From the NCBI GenBank assembly GCA_043228905.1, contig JBHGNT010000003.1, forward strand, positions 19,158,001 through 19,222,000: 64,000 bases of DNA, written 5' to 3'. The notes under the pieces were generated by a model, which was not told the DNA's origin, searched no databases, and saw only the letters and a list, made by a program, of their open reading frames with translations. Source of the DNA: Azolla caroliniana (Eukaryota > Polypodiophyta). Position numbers and translations under genes: made by a program. This document shows positions 42,901 to 55,652 of this stretch, one piece after another. Position 1 is the stretch's first letter. Each line of letters starts with the position of its first letter.

Positions 42901-45900
42901 TGGGGCAACGTAATATGCACTTCCAACAATATCATTGAACTTTTCACCTAACAATATGTTCCAAACACACACTTTCAGAACTTTTAGTTACCATTCAATT
43001 TACTTCATACAATACAAAATGCTCAAGAAGAAAGTAATCACCAGGCTTGATGTAGTCTGATAAGCCAAAATCAGTCGCCTTCAAGGGTGAATCTTCAGCT
43101 CGCGACTTGAAGAGGAAGTTCTACAAAAGAATAGTTTGAAAATTATGCAGAATAAAATATGCAAAAGCGTGCAATAATATGAATCTGATCATGATAAGTT
43201 ATACCTATTCATACCTCAGGCTTTAGATCTCGGTGCACAATTCCATGTAGGTGGCAGCGTGCAGCCACATTTAGCATTTGCCTTACAATTACTGCAGCAT
43301 CCTTTTCACTGTATCGTTTGTCTTTCCTGAAAATTTTAAATACTTTTAATACAGATTATGGCAAGACTTTATTATGTTTGAGTGCATCTGGCTAACCATC
43401 CTCACTTATCATATCCCAAATTTAGCATTTGCCTTACAATTACTACTATATCCTTTTGACCATATCGTGTCTTTCCTGAAATTTGAAGTATTTTTAATAC
43501 AGATTATGACAAGACTTTATTATGTTTGGATGCATCTGGCTAACCATCCTCACTTATCATATGCACTTCAAGATACTATACGCATGATAATTAGTAGTTC
43601 AAGATCAAATTCACTTTCTGTTCTATTAGACTCTAGATAAATAATAATCAAGGTTAAAGGCCTTCATCACTAACCCATAACACTACAGAATTAGTTGGAT
43701 GTTATTAGTCCTCACTACTGTTGATGTGAACATATATATTGATGTTGCTAATCGATGCTCTACTATAAGCTCCTATACCTACTCTTCTAGGATGATCACA
43801 ATTTAGAAAAGATGGACCAAAAACATTATGGACAGTACATCGCAATAGAGCAGATCTCCATTTACTTCTTTATATAATTCCCAAAGATATATGACGCATC
43901 TCTTTGTTACTTAGATGTCTTCAAGCATCAGCAGGGAGTTTTATTCCCTTTGCTTTGAAATGTAGTTTGATATGTGTCACAGAATAAGCAAGTTATCTTA
44001 CACGAGTACTTGGAGAAGTTTGTCTAGAGATCGGAGACTTTTTTTGAGGATATATATGCATAACTTACATACATACATAGCTAATCAATAAGCCATTAGA
44101 CAGAAAAAAAAGGATATACTAGCATCCCTAAAACACATAATGGCCTGTGAGATCTCTTCAACACTACCACTACTTATTTTAATTCATTAAAATGCGTAGC
44201 AAAAAAATATGTCATCTATATTTCTAAAACATTAAAGCTTGAATAGATGCAGCCATAGGTGACTCAATCATCGATAGTGATCACGAAAAGTACCTGGCAA
44301 CCAGGATTAGAATTGCCACCCTCTGAAGATCCCCCATCAAGGGGTGATTCCATATGAAAAGGTATGTGGGGCTCCCAAGACATCTCCAATTTTGTGTAGG
44401 ATGTGACAATATTAACATCAGGACAATGGTCCAAATAGACATGTGTGGCATGGTACAACAGAGCAATGACCAGTCATTATAAGACACATTCCCATTTTAA
44501 AAGGGGTGATAGCCATCCATCCAGTGTCAATGGGTATGTCCCCAAAGTATCTTACTGAGCATATCAATCAAATTCATCCACTGAGGTTGGTCTGTATGCC
44601 AGTCCTTCCTCAAATGAACCTCTCCATGTCTCCTTAAAAACTCTAGGCATCCTTGGTCAGTGCACTCCACTCTAAGGGTCCAGATCCTTCGGCGAAGAAA
44701 AATGGCATCTTTCCCTGCTCTATTATACAAGTGCACTAAAAGTGGAAGAGAGAGTGGAAGAGAGATGTCACATTCATACACAAAACGGCATCTTTCTAAG
44801 CATGATTGTATTGCGCTTTTCCATTCAGCAACCTATCAATCACACCAATTATCAGGACATATCTCATAGTGAAGAGTGTAGAAAGAACCAGTCATCAGAC
44901 ATGTGAATATGGATGTAGAGTGTTGGGTGAGAAAATCTCTGTTGCTAATATTAAATAATGGAAGCAACTTTTGCGGCAAAGTTATCCATCCCTCTTCACT
45001 GGATACTTTGCAGCTTTATCTAAACGCTTTTCCATTGAAAGAACAATTGTTGGTTAATGTTGCCTCTCTAATGTAGGCAGAATGGTAGTGTCTAGGATAC
45101 TGCCATCAGCAGCATGCTTATGTAGCTATACAAGCCATAGTCGTGACCCAATATTCTACATCAGCCGATGACTGTCCAAGGCAAAGAAGAACTATTCAGT
45201 TACGGTCCAAGAGGTGCTCGGGATGATTTACAGTCTGCCCAAGTCTCATCATTATCTCCTAAGACAAAAGAATGTGTTATTAGGCCCTCTTGGACTGTTA
45301 ATGGTACCTAGGAGATAATGGCGAGCCCGGTATTAGTGGTAACTGGTAACTAAAGCTTTGTAATTAGGCAACCTCATCCGATGGATGTTGAACCATGGTT
45401 TTAGTGATCAGTCTTTAGTGACCTTCAAAGCGAGGGAAGCACTTGTGATGGCTGGAGATAATGGCCTTTACGCAAGAACGTAGTCTACACAAGGCCATGC
45501 CCTACCTGCATGAAAAATTGGTTTTGCTTGATCTATTATAACCCCTTTACCATGTCCTGATCTGGATCCCACTTGTGTAGGCTTGATTGACTTGTAACAT
45601 GAATAGGAATGATGGGGCTAAATGAAGTTGTGATTGCTCTTTACTGAAGAGGTTTGAGTTTGTATTTTTGTATTGTTGTCCCTCGTAGTGGCAAACATAG
45701 TGTTCTTCCGATTCCACTCCTTGATGACACAATTGACAAACTCTTTCTTCCAGAGGTGTGCATGTATATCTTCTTACCTCAATCTCTAAGTGATCTGAAG
45801 AAGTTCACCACTGCCTTTTCACACTCGCAACCTATGTGACAGATGTATATCCATATAAGAGGGCCCAATGATAAATCTACCCTCAGATGTGTGCAAAAGG

Positions 45901-48637
45901 CGGGCCTTAAAGAGGAGCATCTTCCTACCAAGAGATGTTGTGGGGCTGATTCATGTTCTTTTTTTATCTAATTTGATAATATTGGTTAGGATTAGGTCAC
46001 TCTATTCTTTTCCTTTTTGATCATGTTCAGATGGGGACAATCCAAGCCATATTGGAATAGGGATAATGAATTTATTATTCTGCATGTTATTCAAACCATT
46101 GTTGCATTTCAAAATACTGAAAATGATTATATCTCCATATTCAGCAAGTTGTTTTGATGACGGTAAGTGCCAATCTTCAGTGCCTTGCTGCCACTGATCA
46201 GAATAATGCCTCGGTGATTATTGGGGCCCATCTCAGCCTGAATTATATCATGAGACTAAAGGTCTTCGCCAAATTTCTCCAGCTATTTTCCTTGTGAAGA
46301 CTTGGTCCCCAAGTTCCTACTTCATAGAGAAGAGAAATTGTGAAAAGTGTATCAAAAGTGTACAGCGAAACTCATGATGATGGCAGCACACAAGCTAACC
46401 GTCAATAGTTTATTCAAGTAGAGCCACGCGTGAATTTTTTAAGCATACATAATACTCAAGCAGGTTCTTGCTCCTCCACTCCCTTGTTTTGAGCTCACTC
46501 CTCAACACTGGAATATGAAGCTCAAGGCGTGAAAGATCATCATAAATAGGCTAAACCAAAGCTACGTCATCCATTCCCCCTACGTTGCCAGTGTCCAAGA
46601 GTAGGGATAGATGCAAAACATAATCAACTTAGTTGCTTTTACACCTAAATATATATGGAACCTGTTCATGATGAAGGCTAGCAGAAAAGAAAGGGGAAAT
46701 AAATATAAACAATCAACCCAGAGAATTCCTAAAGTCTAAAATTCAAATTGAGATGGAACTAAATTTCATTCCTTATTATAATTTTAGTGAACATAAACAA
46801 GGAAAAATAGCAAGGGACAGCTAAAGGGAACATGACAGGGATGGAATGGGAAGCAATCAAATGTTTATCCCATTTGACAATTCAATATTGTTTGAAATGA
46901 ATAAGATCTCCTAAGAAATAGTACAAACCAGTAAATGTGGAGTGCCACACACAAGAGATCGTCTACATGTATCTAATATGAAAACAATCATGTAAGAAAA
47001 TAGATAGAATTATTTGCCTCATCAGCAATCAAATGTTTGTCCCATTTGACAATTCAATATTGTTTGAAAAGAATAAGATCTCCTAAGAAAAAAGTACAAC
47101 CCAGTAAATGTGGAGTGCCACGCACAAGAGATCGTCTACATGTATCTAATATGAAAACAATCATGTAGGAAAATAGATAGAATTATTTGTCTCATCAAAC
47201 CACATTCATAAGTAAAGGGAATGAAAGTAGTCCCTTCCCCAGAAAAATCAGAACCCAAGGGAATACCTTGATACTGTTTGAATAGGGGCTGTTTAGAATA
47301 GTGAAAGATGACATGAGAAATCTGATAAACAGTAATATCTTTCTGCTGACAATCTTAATATACATACTTACATGTAAATATAATTTGATTAGCATAATGC
47401 TTACACACATGAAAGATGAGCATTAAAACCCTTTATAAACACACATATATCATTCATTTTGCATGAAACATGAGCAAATGTTTTAAAGACTAACTTGGCA
47501 AGAATTCTGTCAAGCAGCTCACCACCTTCACACAGTCTGCGCAACACAATTCGTACAATAAGTTTCATCACATAATATAATCAGAAATCAAATACCATCC
47601 TGCTGAAAATGACTTACTCCATCACAATATAGACAGCATCCTCATCCTCAAAAGCCTCAAAAAATTGTACTACATTTTCATGGCCAGATAAGTCTCTCAT
47701 AATGCTTACTTCTCTTTTGACATCTTCAACAGCAATTCGTTTAAGCATCTACTTTATAAATACAAAAGATGAGATAATATTCAACAGCAATTGATAAGTC
47801 TCTCATAATGCTTACTTCCCTTTTGACATCTTCAAAATCCATTCGTTTAAGCTTTATAAATACAAAAGATGTGATAAAATCCAACAACGATTGATAAGAA
47901 GCATTTACTTGCTAAAACCATACAATAAACAAGCATCTATTATTATAAACGTAAAAAGTAAGATCAAGTTCAAAAACAATAGATAAAATTCAGCTACTGG
48001 TTTGAAACACACCAAAACAAAGCATCTACTACTATGAACACAATAGGTAAGATAGTATTGAATATGTGCATATTAAAAACACACCAAATTGTAAACTAGA
48101 TTAGATGCAACACGAATGGATGTGTTTGCTTCTTATAGGTATGTGCACATATGGAACCTGATGATTTCAACATTAATACAGTGCTTGCAGATATGAATGC
48201 ATCCCAAGTACGAAAAATCATTTTCTTTTCTATGACTTTACTGCAAACATTCATACATTGTCTGAAGATATGAATACATCCAAAGCATGATGAGCCCTTT
48301 CTCATAATCATACAGTTCACACAGATATAAATACATTCCAGGCATAACGAACCTTCTTCTTTTCAATAACTTTAACTGCAACTTTTTCCCCAGTCGAACG
48401 TGAAGTCGCAGCATAGGTGAAACCAAACTGACCATGGCCAAGAAGCTTCCCCTTTTCATATCTTTGTGAAAAGTCTGTTGAGTACCCAAACTTTGTTACT
48501 TTTCCTAAAGGAACGGTAGAAGTATTCTTTGGTTTGGTACTCTTAGTTGTTTCAGAATTCTGAGTGCTGGGGTTCTGGCTCTGTTTTGTATTCTTCTTCT
48601 CTCCCCTGTTAGCTAGTAAACAGAGACACGCTCCCAT
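39999..48637 (-). CDS. CPK: Calcium-dependent protein kinase, CPK16/18/28 type
   Basis: Twelve coding exons (plus coordinates): 48353-48637, 47618-47748, 47495-47536, 43215-43326, 43042-43120, 42778-42947, 42569-42695, 42347-42462, 42095-42202, 41070-41132, 40795-40968, 39999-40148. They join without a frame break into 518 residues; every intron has GT-AG ends except intron 6 (GC-AG). The start MGACLC carries Gly2 for myristoylation and Cys4/Cys6 for palmitoylation, so membrane attachment is likely. Kinase domain about 60-321: LLGHGQFG loop (65-72), VAVK Lys89, HRDLKPE Asp186, DFG Asp207, GSAYYVAPE activation segment. An autoinhibitory junction follows, then four EF-hand loops at 376-387, 413-424, 455-466 and 485-496, all with acidic ends. 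Calcium binding is expected to release Ser/Thr kinase activity. Twelve exons and about 520-570 residues are usual for this subgroup, which includes CPK28, a kinase in immune and growth signalling. Likely functional. Confidence 0.95.
40470..40640 (-). repeat. Partial duplicate of exon 11 end in intron 11
   Basis: Diverged direct copy of about 40640-40820. On the minus strand it reads PEELVRVV beside exon 11's PEELRM and retains a GTAAG-like donor (about 40605). It lies inside intron 11 and is not needed for the gene model. Confidence 0.7.
42776..42777 (-). other. Non-canonical GC splice donor of intron 6
   Basis: Exon 6 ends AAAGAG and the intron starts GCAAGT; the acceptor ends TTTTCTCAG before GTTTTG. 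The AG|GCAAGT context is the strong consensus of GC-AG introns, and only this junction gives the conserved [12 protein letters not shown] reading. Confidence 0.85.
43411..43567 (-). repeat. Partial duplicate of exon 4 start in intron 3
   Basis: Tandem copy of 43266-43406, including the first half of exon 4 (the Val-Arg-Gln-Met-Leu region), its splice acceptor and adjacent intron. Shared stretch AGACTTTATTATGTTTG in both units. The copy has changes that break the protein reading (TATATCC for GCAGCATCC). Confidence 0.8.
44264..44870 (-). other. Unidentified coding-like fragment in intron 3
   Basis: Minus-strand frame of 100 codons with its upstream extension ([80 protein letters not shown]) ends at TGA near 44527. 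Composition looks like real protein and not random. I do not recognise it. It may be a captured gene fragment in the intron of the kinase; it is on the same strand but lacks plausible kinase exon function. Confidence 0.35.
46853..47196. repeat. Tandem duplication in intron 3
   Basis: Two units of 172 bp (46853-47024, 47025-47196) sharing GCAATCAAATGTTT, ACAATTCAATATTGTTTGAAA and AAAATAGATAGAATTATTTG. A recent local duplication, unrelated to exons. Confidence 0.85.
47793..47892 (-). repeat. Partial duplicate of exon 2 in intron 1
   Basis: Direct copy of 47687-47792, covering the first half of exon 2 ([12 protein letters not shown]) and the flanking intron. The copy lost the CTA before the acceptor (TTAAGCTTTAT for TTAAGCATCTACTTTAT), so its AG acceptor is gone. 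Confidence 0.8.
48187..48246 (-). repeat. Partial duplicate of exon 1 end in intron 1
   Basis: Copy of about 48321-48380: on the minus strand it reads AGTCATAGAAAAGAAAATG against exon 1's AGTTATTGAAAAGAAGAAG. The exon's GTTCGT donor is changed to ATTTTT here. A further partial unit lies at 48250-48290. Confidence 0.75.
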
Positions 48638-50100
48638 GACTATTAATTCTTGGAGACCAATAAGCAAAAGAAATCCAGTTTACTCCAAGAACTGGCCAAA
48701 ATATGTTATCCTCCTGCATTTAGATACCATAAAAATCATTCATTTCTTTGCAAACATCAATGAATCAACGAGGCATTTGAGAAAAAATCAGAGAGAAAAA
48801 CTCCAAAATACACCTAAGGTTTTCTTTATTTCGTCAAATTCCTTTGATCAACCCCCAAAAGAGAGAGAAAAGGGAAGAATTGAGCATTTAATTGCACAAA
48901 TCGCAATATGATTGAGAGCAAGGGGGCTGAAACAACCATACATTCGCCCAAATATCATATCAAGGGGACACTGCCAAAGATCAGTTGTGATGCAACAAAG
49001 ACATATCGCCATTTTGGGAAAAAATTAAAAAGTCAGAGGTATTTCAAAGTTTTCTCCAAAACAAGATAATCTACCATACAGTTTTTCGTGTGCAGCTCTG
49101 AAGCTCTAGAAAACATACCAGTTTTTCAATTGTTCTCGTGGAAATGTCGAGATATGAGCTTGCTATGCTGTAAGAAGTGGCAGAAATATGTGATCTTTCT
49201 GTATCCAAAAACCTCATGAAATCAATTAATTTTACTTCATTTATCATGTTTACAACACAATCAAGATAACAAAAGACATACAGTGTCCTTCTGAAATCTA
49301 CTCTGCACCTAGCATATTCATATTTATGATGAATAATTCTATCTCTACAAACTGTAAGGAATATGTGACTTACCCCTACATCTGCGTATCATATAACATT
49401 CGCTTCTTCAAGAATTTCATACTTGTTCAACAAGACATTCAAGGAAACAAAATACATGAAACGTTCTTCTGCATCTAAAACGCATAGTTTTCTTCGCCAA
49501 CTAGCATACTGTTTTCTTCTGCAAATAACAGACAGATCCTACTCATGGAAATGAGAGACTGGCACTGACTTGTAAAGGAACGCCAAGGAGGAATATTGCA
49601 TAGCTCGGGATGGAAACAGTGTCCGGAACGATTTCATTAATTGAACCTAATTACAGTGAATCTCCCGTGAAGAGAAGAAGATGCACGAATCCGCATGTAT
49701 CGGAAGGATCAAAGAAGCACAGAAAGAGGAGAGACAGAGAAAATTTAAATTAGGGAGGGGGGAAGAGAGGACGTACTTTTGAAGGAGAAGGATGTCCAGG
49801 ACGTGGCGAAAGGAACGGAATGGCGATGGAGGATTTGTGCGACAAAAAAGAGTATCCGGGCAAAAGCAGTAGCAGCAGCAGCAGATGATGATGATGATGA
49901 TGAGGAGGAGGAGGAAGAAGAAGAAGAGCGAGCGAGCGAGCGAGCGATCGATCGTGGAGAAGACGGAGATCGATCGGGAGAAGAAGATCGATCGATCGAT
50001 CGATCGATCGTCTGTTTGTTTTGGTTTGAGTGTCTGTTTGTTTGTTTGGTTTGTTTGTTTGTTGACGATGGACCATTTCCTTCTTCTTCTTCTGAATTGA
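48638..50100 (-). promoter_or_regulatory. Kinase 5' leader, probable leader intron and promoter
   Basis: On the minus strand a GTACGT donor context at about 49771-49780 and a TGCAG acceptor at about 48713-48718 suggest an intron in the 5' untranslated region, ending about 75 bp before the ATG. The upstream 49880-50100 is low-complexity: (ATC)n, (CTC)n, (TCGC)n and (GATC)n tracts. No sure TATA box. Inferred from position and splice-like signals, with no transcript evidence. Confidence 0.4.
49885..50015. repeat. Compound microsatellite
   Basis: (GAT)6 and (GAG)n/(GAA)n at 49886-49927, (GAGC)5 at about 49928-49947 and (GATC)7 at about 49986-50012. Long frames across it are low-complexity artefacts. 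Confidence 0.9.
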
Positions 50101-50129
50101 AAAGAAATTTTCTTTAAAGTTTTACTGTG

Positions 50130-50130
<1 letters not shown>

Positions 50131-50167
<37 letters not shown>

Positions 50168-50168
50168 T
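50131..50168. repeat. (CTA)n microsatellite
   Basis: About 12 ACT triplets; a similar short TAGTACTACTACTAC tract recurs at 50755-50772 near the inverted repeat. Confidence 0.9.
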
Positions 50169-50344
50169 TACTCTACACTAAACTTTTTTCCATTCATTAG
50201 TGTTCTTCATTTACATATATACATAATATATATAAGTTCTGATTCCTATGTTTTTGTTTGTTGGCTGAATGTGCCAAGACAAGCAGCGCCATTCTTCGTT
50301 CAGAGTTCGCACGACATAAGTGGAGAGTAGCTTTCAGAATCTCC

Positions 50345-50900
50345 GGTAATACAATCCCATTGACCCTTCAAAGAGTATGAACCATTTCCAACCAAATACA
50401 GTTGTTTACCATTTCAATTAGTGAGGCTTCTAACTTGATGAAATACGAGAGAGCACCGAGCCTTCCAGATGTAATATGTACTACTACTTGGTATTCTATG
50501 GGACTATGTTGAGTGTCAACTGGTTTGGCAACGCCTTCCTTAGAATATTTGCTAACTACTTTCCCCCATCCAGTATTCACATGGGGCATAGTGGTTCAGA
50601 CGTCGTTTGTCCGCTCTATTTTCCATTACAATGTCGCCGAATCTATGGACCATGGTTTTCATACTAACTTCTGGAAGTGTTCGTGTACTTCCATCAGTGT
50701 CTATGCAGTTTTTCGGGATAAGGAAGGAGGTGCAACCATTATGGGTGATACCGAGTAGTACTACTACTACTACATATTATATCTGGAAGGCTCGGTGCTC
50801 TCTCGTTTTTCATCAAGTTGGACCCTCACCAACTGAATTGGTAAATAATATTTGGTTGGACATGGTTCATACTTTGAAGGGTTAATGGGATGGTATTATT
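50345..50900. repeat. Imperfect inverted repeat
   Basis: Arms of about 150 bp: 50345-50500 and, reversed, 50740-50900. Shared stretches include CTGGAAGGCTCGGTGCTCTC and TTGAAGGGT-AATGGGAT. The right arm reads in part as a retroelement-like TELVNNIWLDMVHTLKG. The spacer of about 240 bp has no feature. An RNA across it could form a long hairpin. Confidence 0.7.
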
Positions 50901-53900
50901 GGAGACTTGGACGATAAAGTTGCCCAGCACCAATAGTTTCTTACTTTGTGAAAAGCTACTCCACTTACGTACTCGAAGAATGACACTTCTTTTTGACACT
51001 TTTAGCCACCAAGATGGTTGTTCCCTCTTCCAATCACATAGGAATCAGAACATTGTAAACTATTTACAGTAATGAATGGATCTCTTTTCTAAACAACAAA
51101 AAACTCCACGAAGATAAGAGCTAAGAATAGTAGCATGTGTGCCTTCCTTCATGACTTGTTGTCCCATTGGATCCGCACTTGGGAGGGAGTGTTGCGAAAT
51201 TAAACTCGGGATGTGATGATCTGAGTGTGGTCAGTGCATTGCGATAAGAAAGGGTGATGATATATTGGGACTCACAACAACATACGTTGCAAATGGTCTC
51301 GTAAAGTTATGTGACTTCCTTATTCTATCATTCTCTTTCTATTGCTTGCAAATGGTCCTCTAAAGTTCTCATTTAGCCCCCCCCCCCCCCCCATTTTGAC
51401 CTGCTTGGAAGAAAAAAAACATGGGACAAATTTGTCCATGCTACCAATGAACATGTGTCATTGATTGGTTGCTCTTTTATTATTTTTGGGCATCGAGGGG
51501 TAAGCCAAGGGCATTTTTAGGGAGATCATGAAAACCCATGGATATTTGGCCACCTAAAGAAAACTTTGGGAATATCACTAAGTTCTTTTCCCCTACATTC
51601 ATGTATTCCTCAGTTTTTCCAGAAAACTCTTGAAAAATGGCATGAGAAATTTGATCATTTTACAATCACCTTATTTTGGGAATGTTGACGGAAAAACAAG
51701 AGTGCTATTTCTGTGTTTAATAAGTCAAAATAATCAACGGAACTCATAGAGGATTAACAATAATTTGATCGATTTAATTATTTTTAATTGGCTATCATTT
51801 TCGAAATACTTTTTTCCTAGTAGGGACTGGTATTGTTTTCAATCATTGGGTCATGGAAAATGATTTACAACATCACATTTTAGTTGTAGGAGAAATTTGT
51901 GCTACGCACATGGACTCATTTTAACTTGTGAATTACTTTTCTTGTAAACCTACCAGGAAACCTGATTTCGATAGCATGCTTGATCTCAAACTAAAAGCAC
52001 AATGAGCTCTTCCAAGGATTTGGGTGTCAAACCTACATTAACCTCAAGTCAAGCTTTATCGCCACACTTTACATCTCACATATTTCAGAATCTTTGAAGT
52101 AATCATTTATGGGTTGAATCAAATGAAATGTGCATGGTGCCATATGTGGTGGTGTCCCAATTTATGCTTTGACGCGTAATGTCTTTATCATTCTATTTGT
52201 TTGTTTGTCTTTGTTTTCTTTATTTTATCATTTATTTTACTCTTTCCTCTTATTCATTCATTTGAAAATTTGTTTGATTTATTCGTTCATTCACTCATCA
52301 TTCATTTATTTAATTGTTTGACTATTTATTTATTCATTTACGCATATATAATCATCTTGTTCATTTGTTTACTTATGTTGATATGATTTTGATCTATGTA
52401 GCACTAGGATTATTTGAATCCCTGTTTGAAAAGTAACATAGTTCTTTTGTAAAAGCAATAGTTTGGAGTACAAAAAGGATGCCATCGTTGCGAAAAAGGT
52501 ATGCAATGTGTTTTATATATGTCAAAATTACATATACATATGGTTGGTCAATAAGAGATTCTCTCATCTCATCAGAATCTCTCTCTCTCTCTCACTCTCT
52601 CTAATAGACACACATCACAAAATAGATTTCGATGTGACTAAGCTTTTTTTGCTATGTGTGTTGTGAAGAGAGGTGAAAGTTCACGTGTTATGCACCACAT
52701 TACATTAACATATGCTACACCAATCTACAAAGATACCAAATTCTTTCAACCATTGTTGTAGAATATGTATGATAAGTATTCTACCTTTTAAAAATAATAA
52801 TTAAAATACGTGTTCTATAGATAAAATACATTAAATACGTATAAAATAGATTAAATACAGTATGTAGAATACATATAAAAAATTTGAAATACTTATTAAA
52901 TTATAAGGGTTTTTAAAAATAACATTAATAACTATTGTTTTTAAATAGTAGCACTAATAACTATTATTTTTTAAATGTTTTTTAGCTTTCTGGAAACGTT
53001 AAATACTTTTAAATATCCAATACTTAGAATACATGAAATAATATAAAATGGTAGTTCTAAAACGTAGAATACATGGAGAATACTTCAGAGTATTGAAAAA
53101 TGTATTCTGAACATAGAATACACGTTTTTTACCAACATTGCTTTGAAACATGCAAACGACAATCACCCAAACATGCTCCCCACATTTTCGACATTGACGT
53201 ATTCCTACATATTTATCTCTCGATTAGAACATGCTATCTCAATTGTAGCACTCATTAATAGAATTCTTGCAAGTTGAGAGTCGTTGACCAGCTCCACACA
53301 TGTTGTGTAAAGGACAATAATAAATTTGATATATCTCTAATAGTCATAAACCCACTTCCTATGAGCCAATTGAAGACGATCATGACTTAGCATTGGAGAT
53401 TATTTCCTTCATTAGGAGACAACAACATCTTGAATCCCGTCTTGGACTATTCTATGATTGGATATATTTAGGAGAAATCAAGCACGGTTACATTGAGTAG
53501 CTTAGCTATTCTTAAACTCTCTTGTAAGTGACTAAGTACATACCCTAAAAAGACCACTTTATACTAATTGTGGTCGAGATAGTTAACGCCTCTTCTTCGG
53601 TTGAGACCCATATTATTTACTAGTTTATACAACATGGCATATAATCAACTAGGATGTATAAAGGCAATGCTTTTGTGCATTAAGATTAAAACTCAATGTT
53701 ATGTTTTTTCTCTTTGTTTCATTCGGGCTAGTGTTCTTAAAAAGTCCTTGTTCCTCTTATTTCTCTAATGGCCCCATATCCCTTCATGTACTTGTCATAG
53801 TTTCCTACACACATTTCATTGACTTTTGTGTGTCATCAAATTCAACCCCATATATTAAATGAAGAGCACCTAACATCCTCCTAGCTTCGTGAGGGCATAC

Positions 53901-54829
53901 TCTTAGGTACATCATGTGACTCATTGTTCAATGAGATGTAATCCATCAAGTTGAGGGATGGCGGAGAGCATGAACTTGTTGCAAGGAAAAGATGTATCTC
54001 TTTTAGGGTGGGAAGGGAGTGGGGGGGATGTGGAAGGCTTGGACAATGGCTAGTTGCACGTGGGATGTTAGGAATGGAGGGTGCCAACAATATGAAGTTG
54101 TACTTGGGGGAAGTGGGGGTTAGGGATATTTGTTTTTTGTAGTTTCCCCTTATCTTATGATGAGTATGTGCAAGATTATTCCGAAAGGAACAAGGCTATG
54201 AGTTGAATATTACAATTCTACAACATGAGATAATTGTTAAGTGTGTTGTCACTTGACTACTTCATAAGGAGACTTGTCCTAGGGTTTTGTCCTATATAAG
54301 AAACTAGCTACCTTCTTATCAAGGAGACTTTACCTATGTCAAGATTATGTTAGAGTGGCTATTGCTCTTGTTACCTAAGCACATGTGATCCTCATTAAAC
54401 CCAAGGTATGACCTACATCAATACTCGATGCGTTGAGAATCAAACTCAATTTCCCTAGTGTGGGAACACACCTTAGGAATAGTCAAGTGTGTAAACACCC
54501 ACCACTTTGTATCATAACTAGCGTGTTATAGAAGTTAGTCATATGACACATAATTACTAGGTAGTTAAGTCTCCACCTCCTTCTCAAGAGGTGGTTGCAA
54601 TGTTGCCTTTTGACGGCTAACATTGCCTGTCATGAGAATGGTATTCCAAATTTTTTGCCAATTGCCCTTCAAAAAGTAAATACATCGAATATTTGTACTA
54701 AACAATATATTATACCCTTCTATCCTTTGCATCTTTCCAAATTTCATATACATGATCCCATTGTATTTCTTCAATGTGTGGCCCATTCAATGAGACTCAC
54801 ATTAAATAATCTAAATGTTCTATATTCAA
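50901..54829. other. Intergenic DNA
   Basis: No credible gene. Seen: a 16-C run at 51377-51392, a T-rich ATTCATTTATTTAT region near 52200-52380, and an AT-rich stretch at 52780-53130 with repeated AGAATACAT/GTATTC motifs. Short open frames lack similarity I recognise. Confidence 0.4.
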
Positions 54830-55638
54830 TCAATTTCTTTTCATCTCTTTGATGAGATTTTGCTTAGAGAACCCTCTCTCACACGAAACCGTGCTAGATG
54901 GAATAACGAAAGTAGCGTGCCATAATTTCATCAAATGAGGGAAACTATCTTGCCAATCCTTCATTTTGAAAAACATACGCCAAGCTTCATGCATAGTATA
55001 GTCTTCACAATTTAAATGTAAAGTGTCAACAAACCTATAGAGTTTCGTTTCACAAGCCTTTGCATCATGTAAATTTTGAAGACATGCATTGACATCAACA
55101 TTTGGTTGTAAGTGAGAAATCAAAATTCCCAACCATGTCTTTGCTTTACTATCCCTAATCACATCGTTATCTACATAATGGCATGGGTTGAATAATTTGC
55201 TACATTGAGGAGGCTTAAGTCAGGGAACCTTACATTTAGTCCATCAATAATCATTTGCAAATAATTTTGAGATAGTTTAATACAACTTTCAAATGATCCA
55301 TCTATAAATGGCCTCATTAGCTTAGACTTTTTAATATTGAGATTCTTATCATTGTGACTTGCTTTATCCATGGGAATTTGTTTGAAGTATAGTTCATGTC
55401 CATATGTAATGCCATCTTTATCCTCTATTTCCAAAAACCCAACTTTAGAACATCTTAAGAACTTAGATAAATACATTGTTCCATCCACAAATGTGTCATT
55501 TCTCGAGAAATACCTCTGCATATTAGAAATAGTGATATCAAATTTTGCACCAATTGAAGTTACATCCAAATCCTCTTTTTGAAGTTTCAAGCTCAAAATA
55601 TTCATCAAATGTTGAATGAATGAATGAATAGGCAAAAT
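54830..55638 (-). pseudogene. hAT-like transposase C-terminal remnant
   Basis: Minus strand. 55635 to 55171 reads ITISNMQRYFSRNDTFVDGT, HELYFKQIPMDK and LSQNYLQMIIDGLNVRFPDL. A single-base frameshift near 55175-55195 leads into NPCHYVDNDVIRDSKAKTWL and the dimerisation end LWHATFVIPSSTVSCERGFS (54870-54930), typical for hAT transposases of the ZNF862/domesticated-like group. The N-terminal BED zinc finger and catalytic RNase-H-like start are absent, and no terminal repeats are seen. The rest of the protein frame is surprisingly intact. Confidence 0.75.
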
Positions 55639-55652
55639 TGTACACTATAGAG

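Noticed and set aside
44527-44781. Extra kinase exon
   Set aside because: The kinase reads cleanly from exon 3 to exon 4 without it, and phase and sequence do not fit the kinase domain.
49750-50117. Frames of about 110 codons on both strands near the kinase leader
   Set aside because: Runs of His, Leu, Glu and Ser-Ile-Asp come from microsatellites; they lie in the likely leader and promoter.
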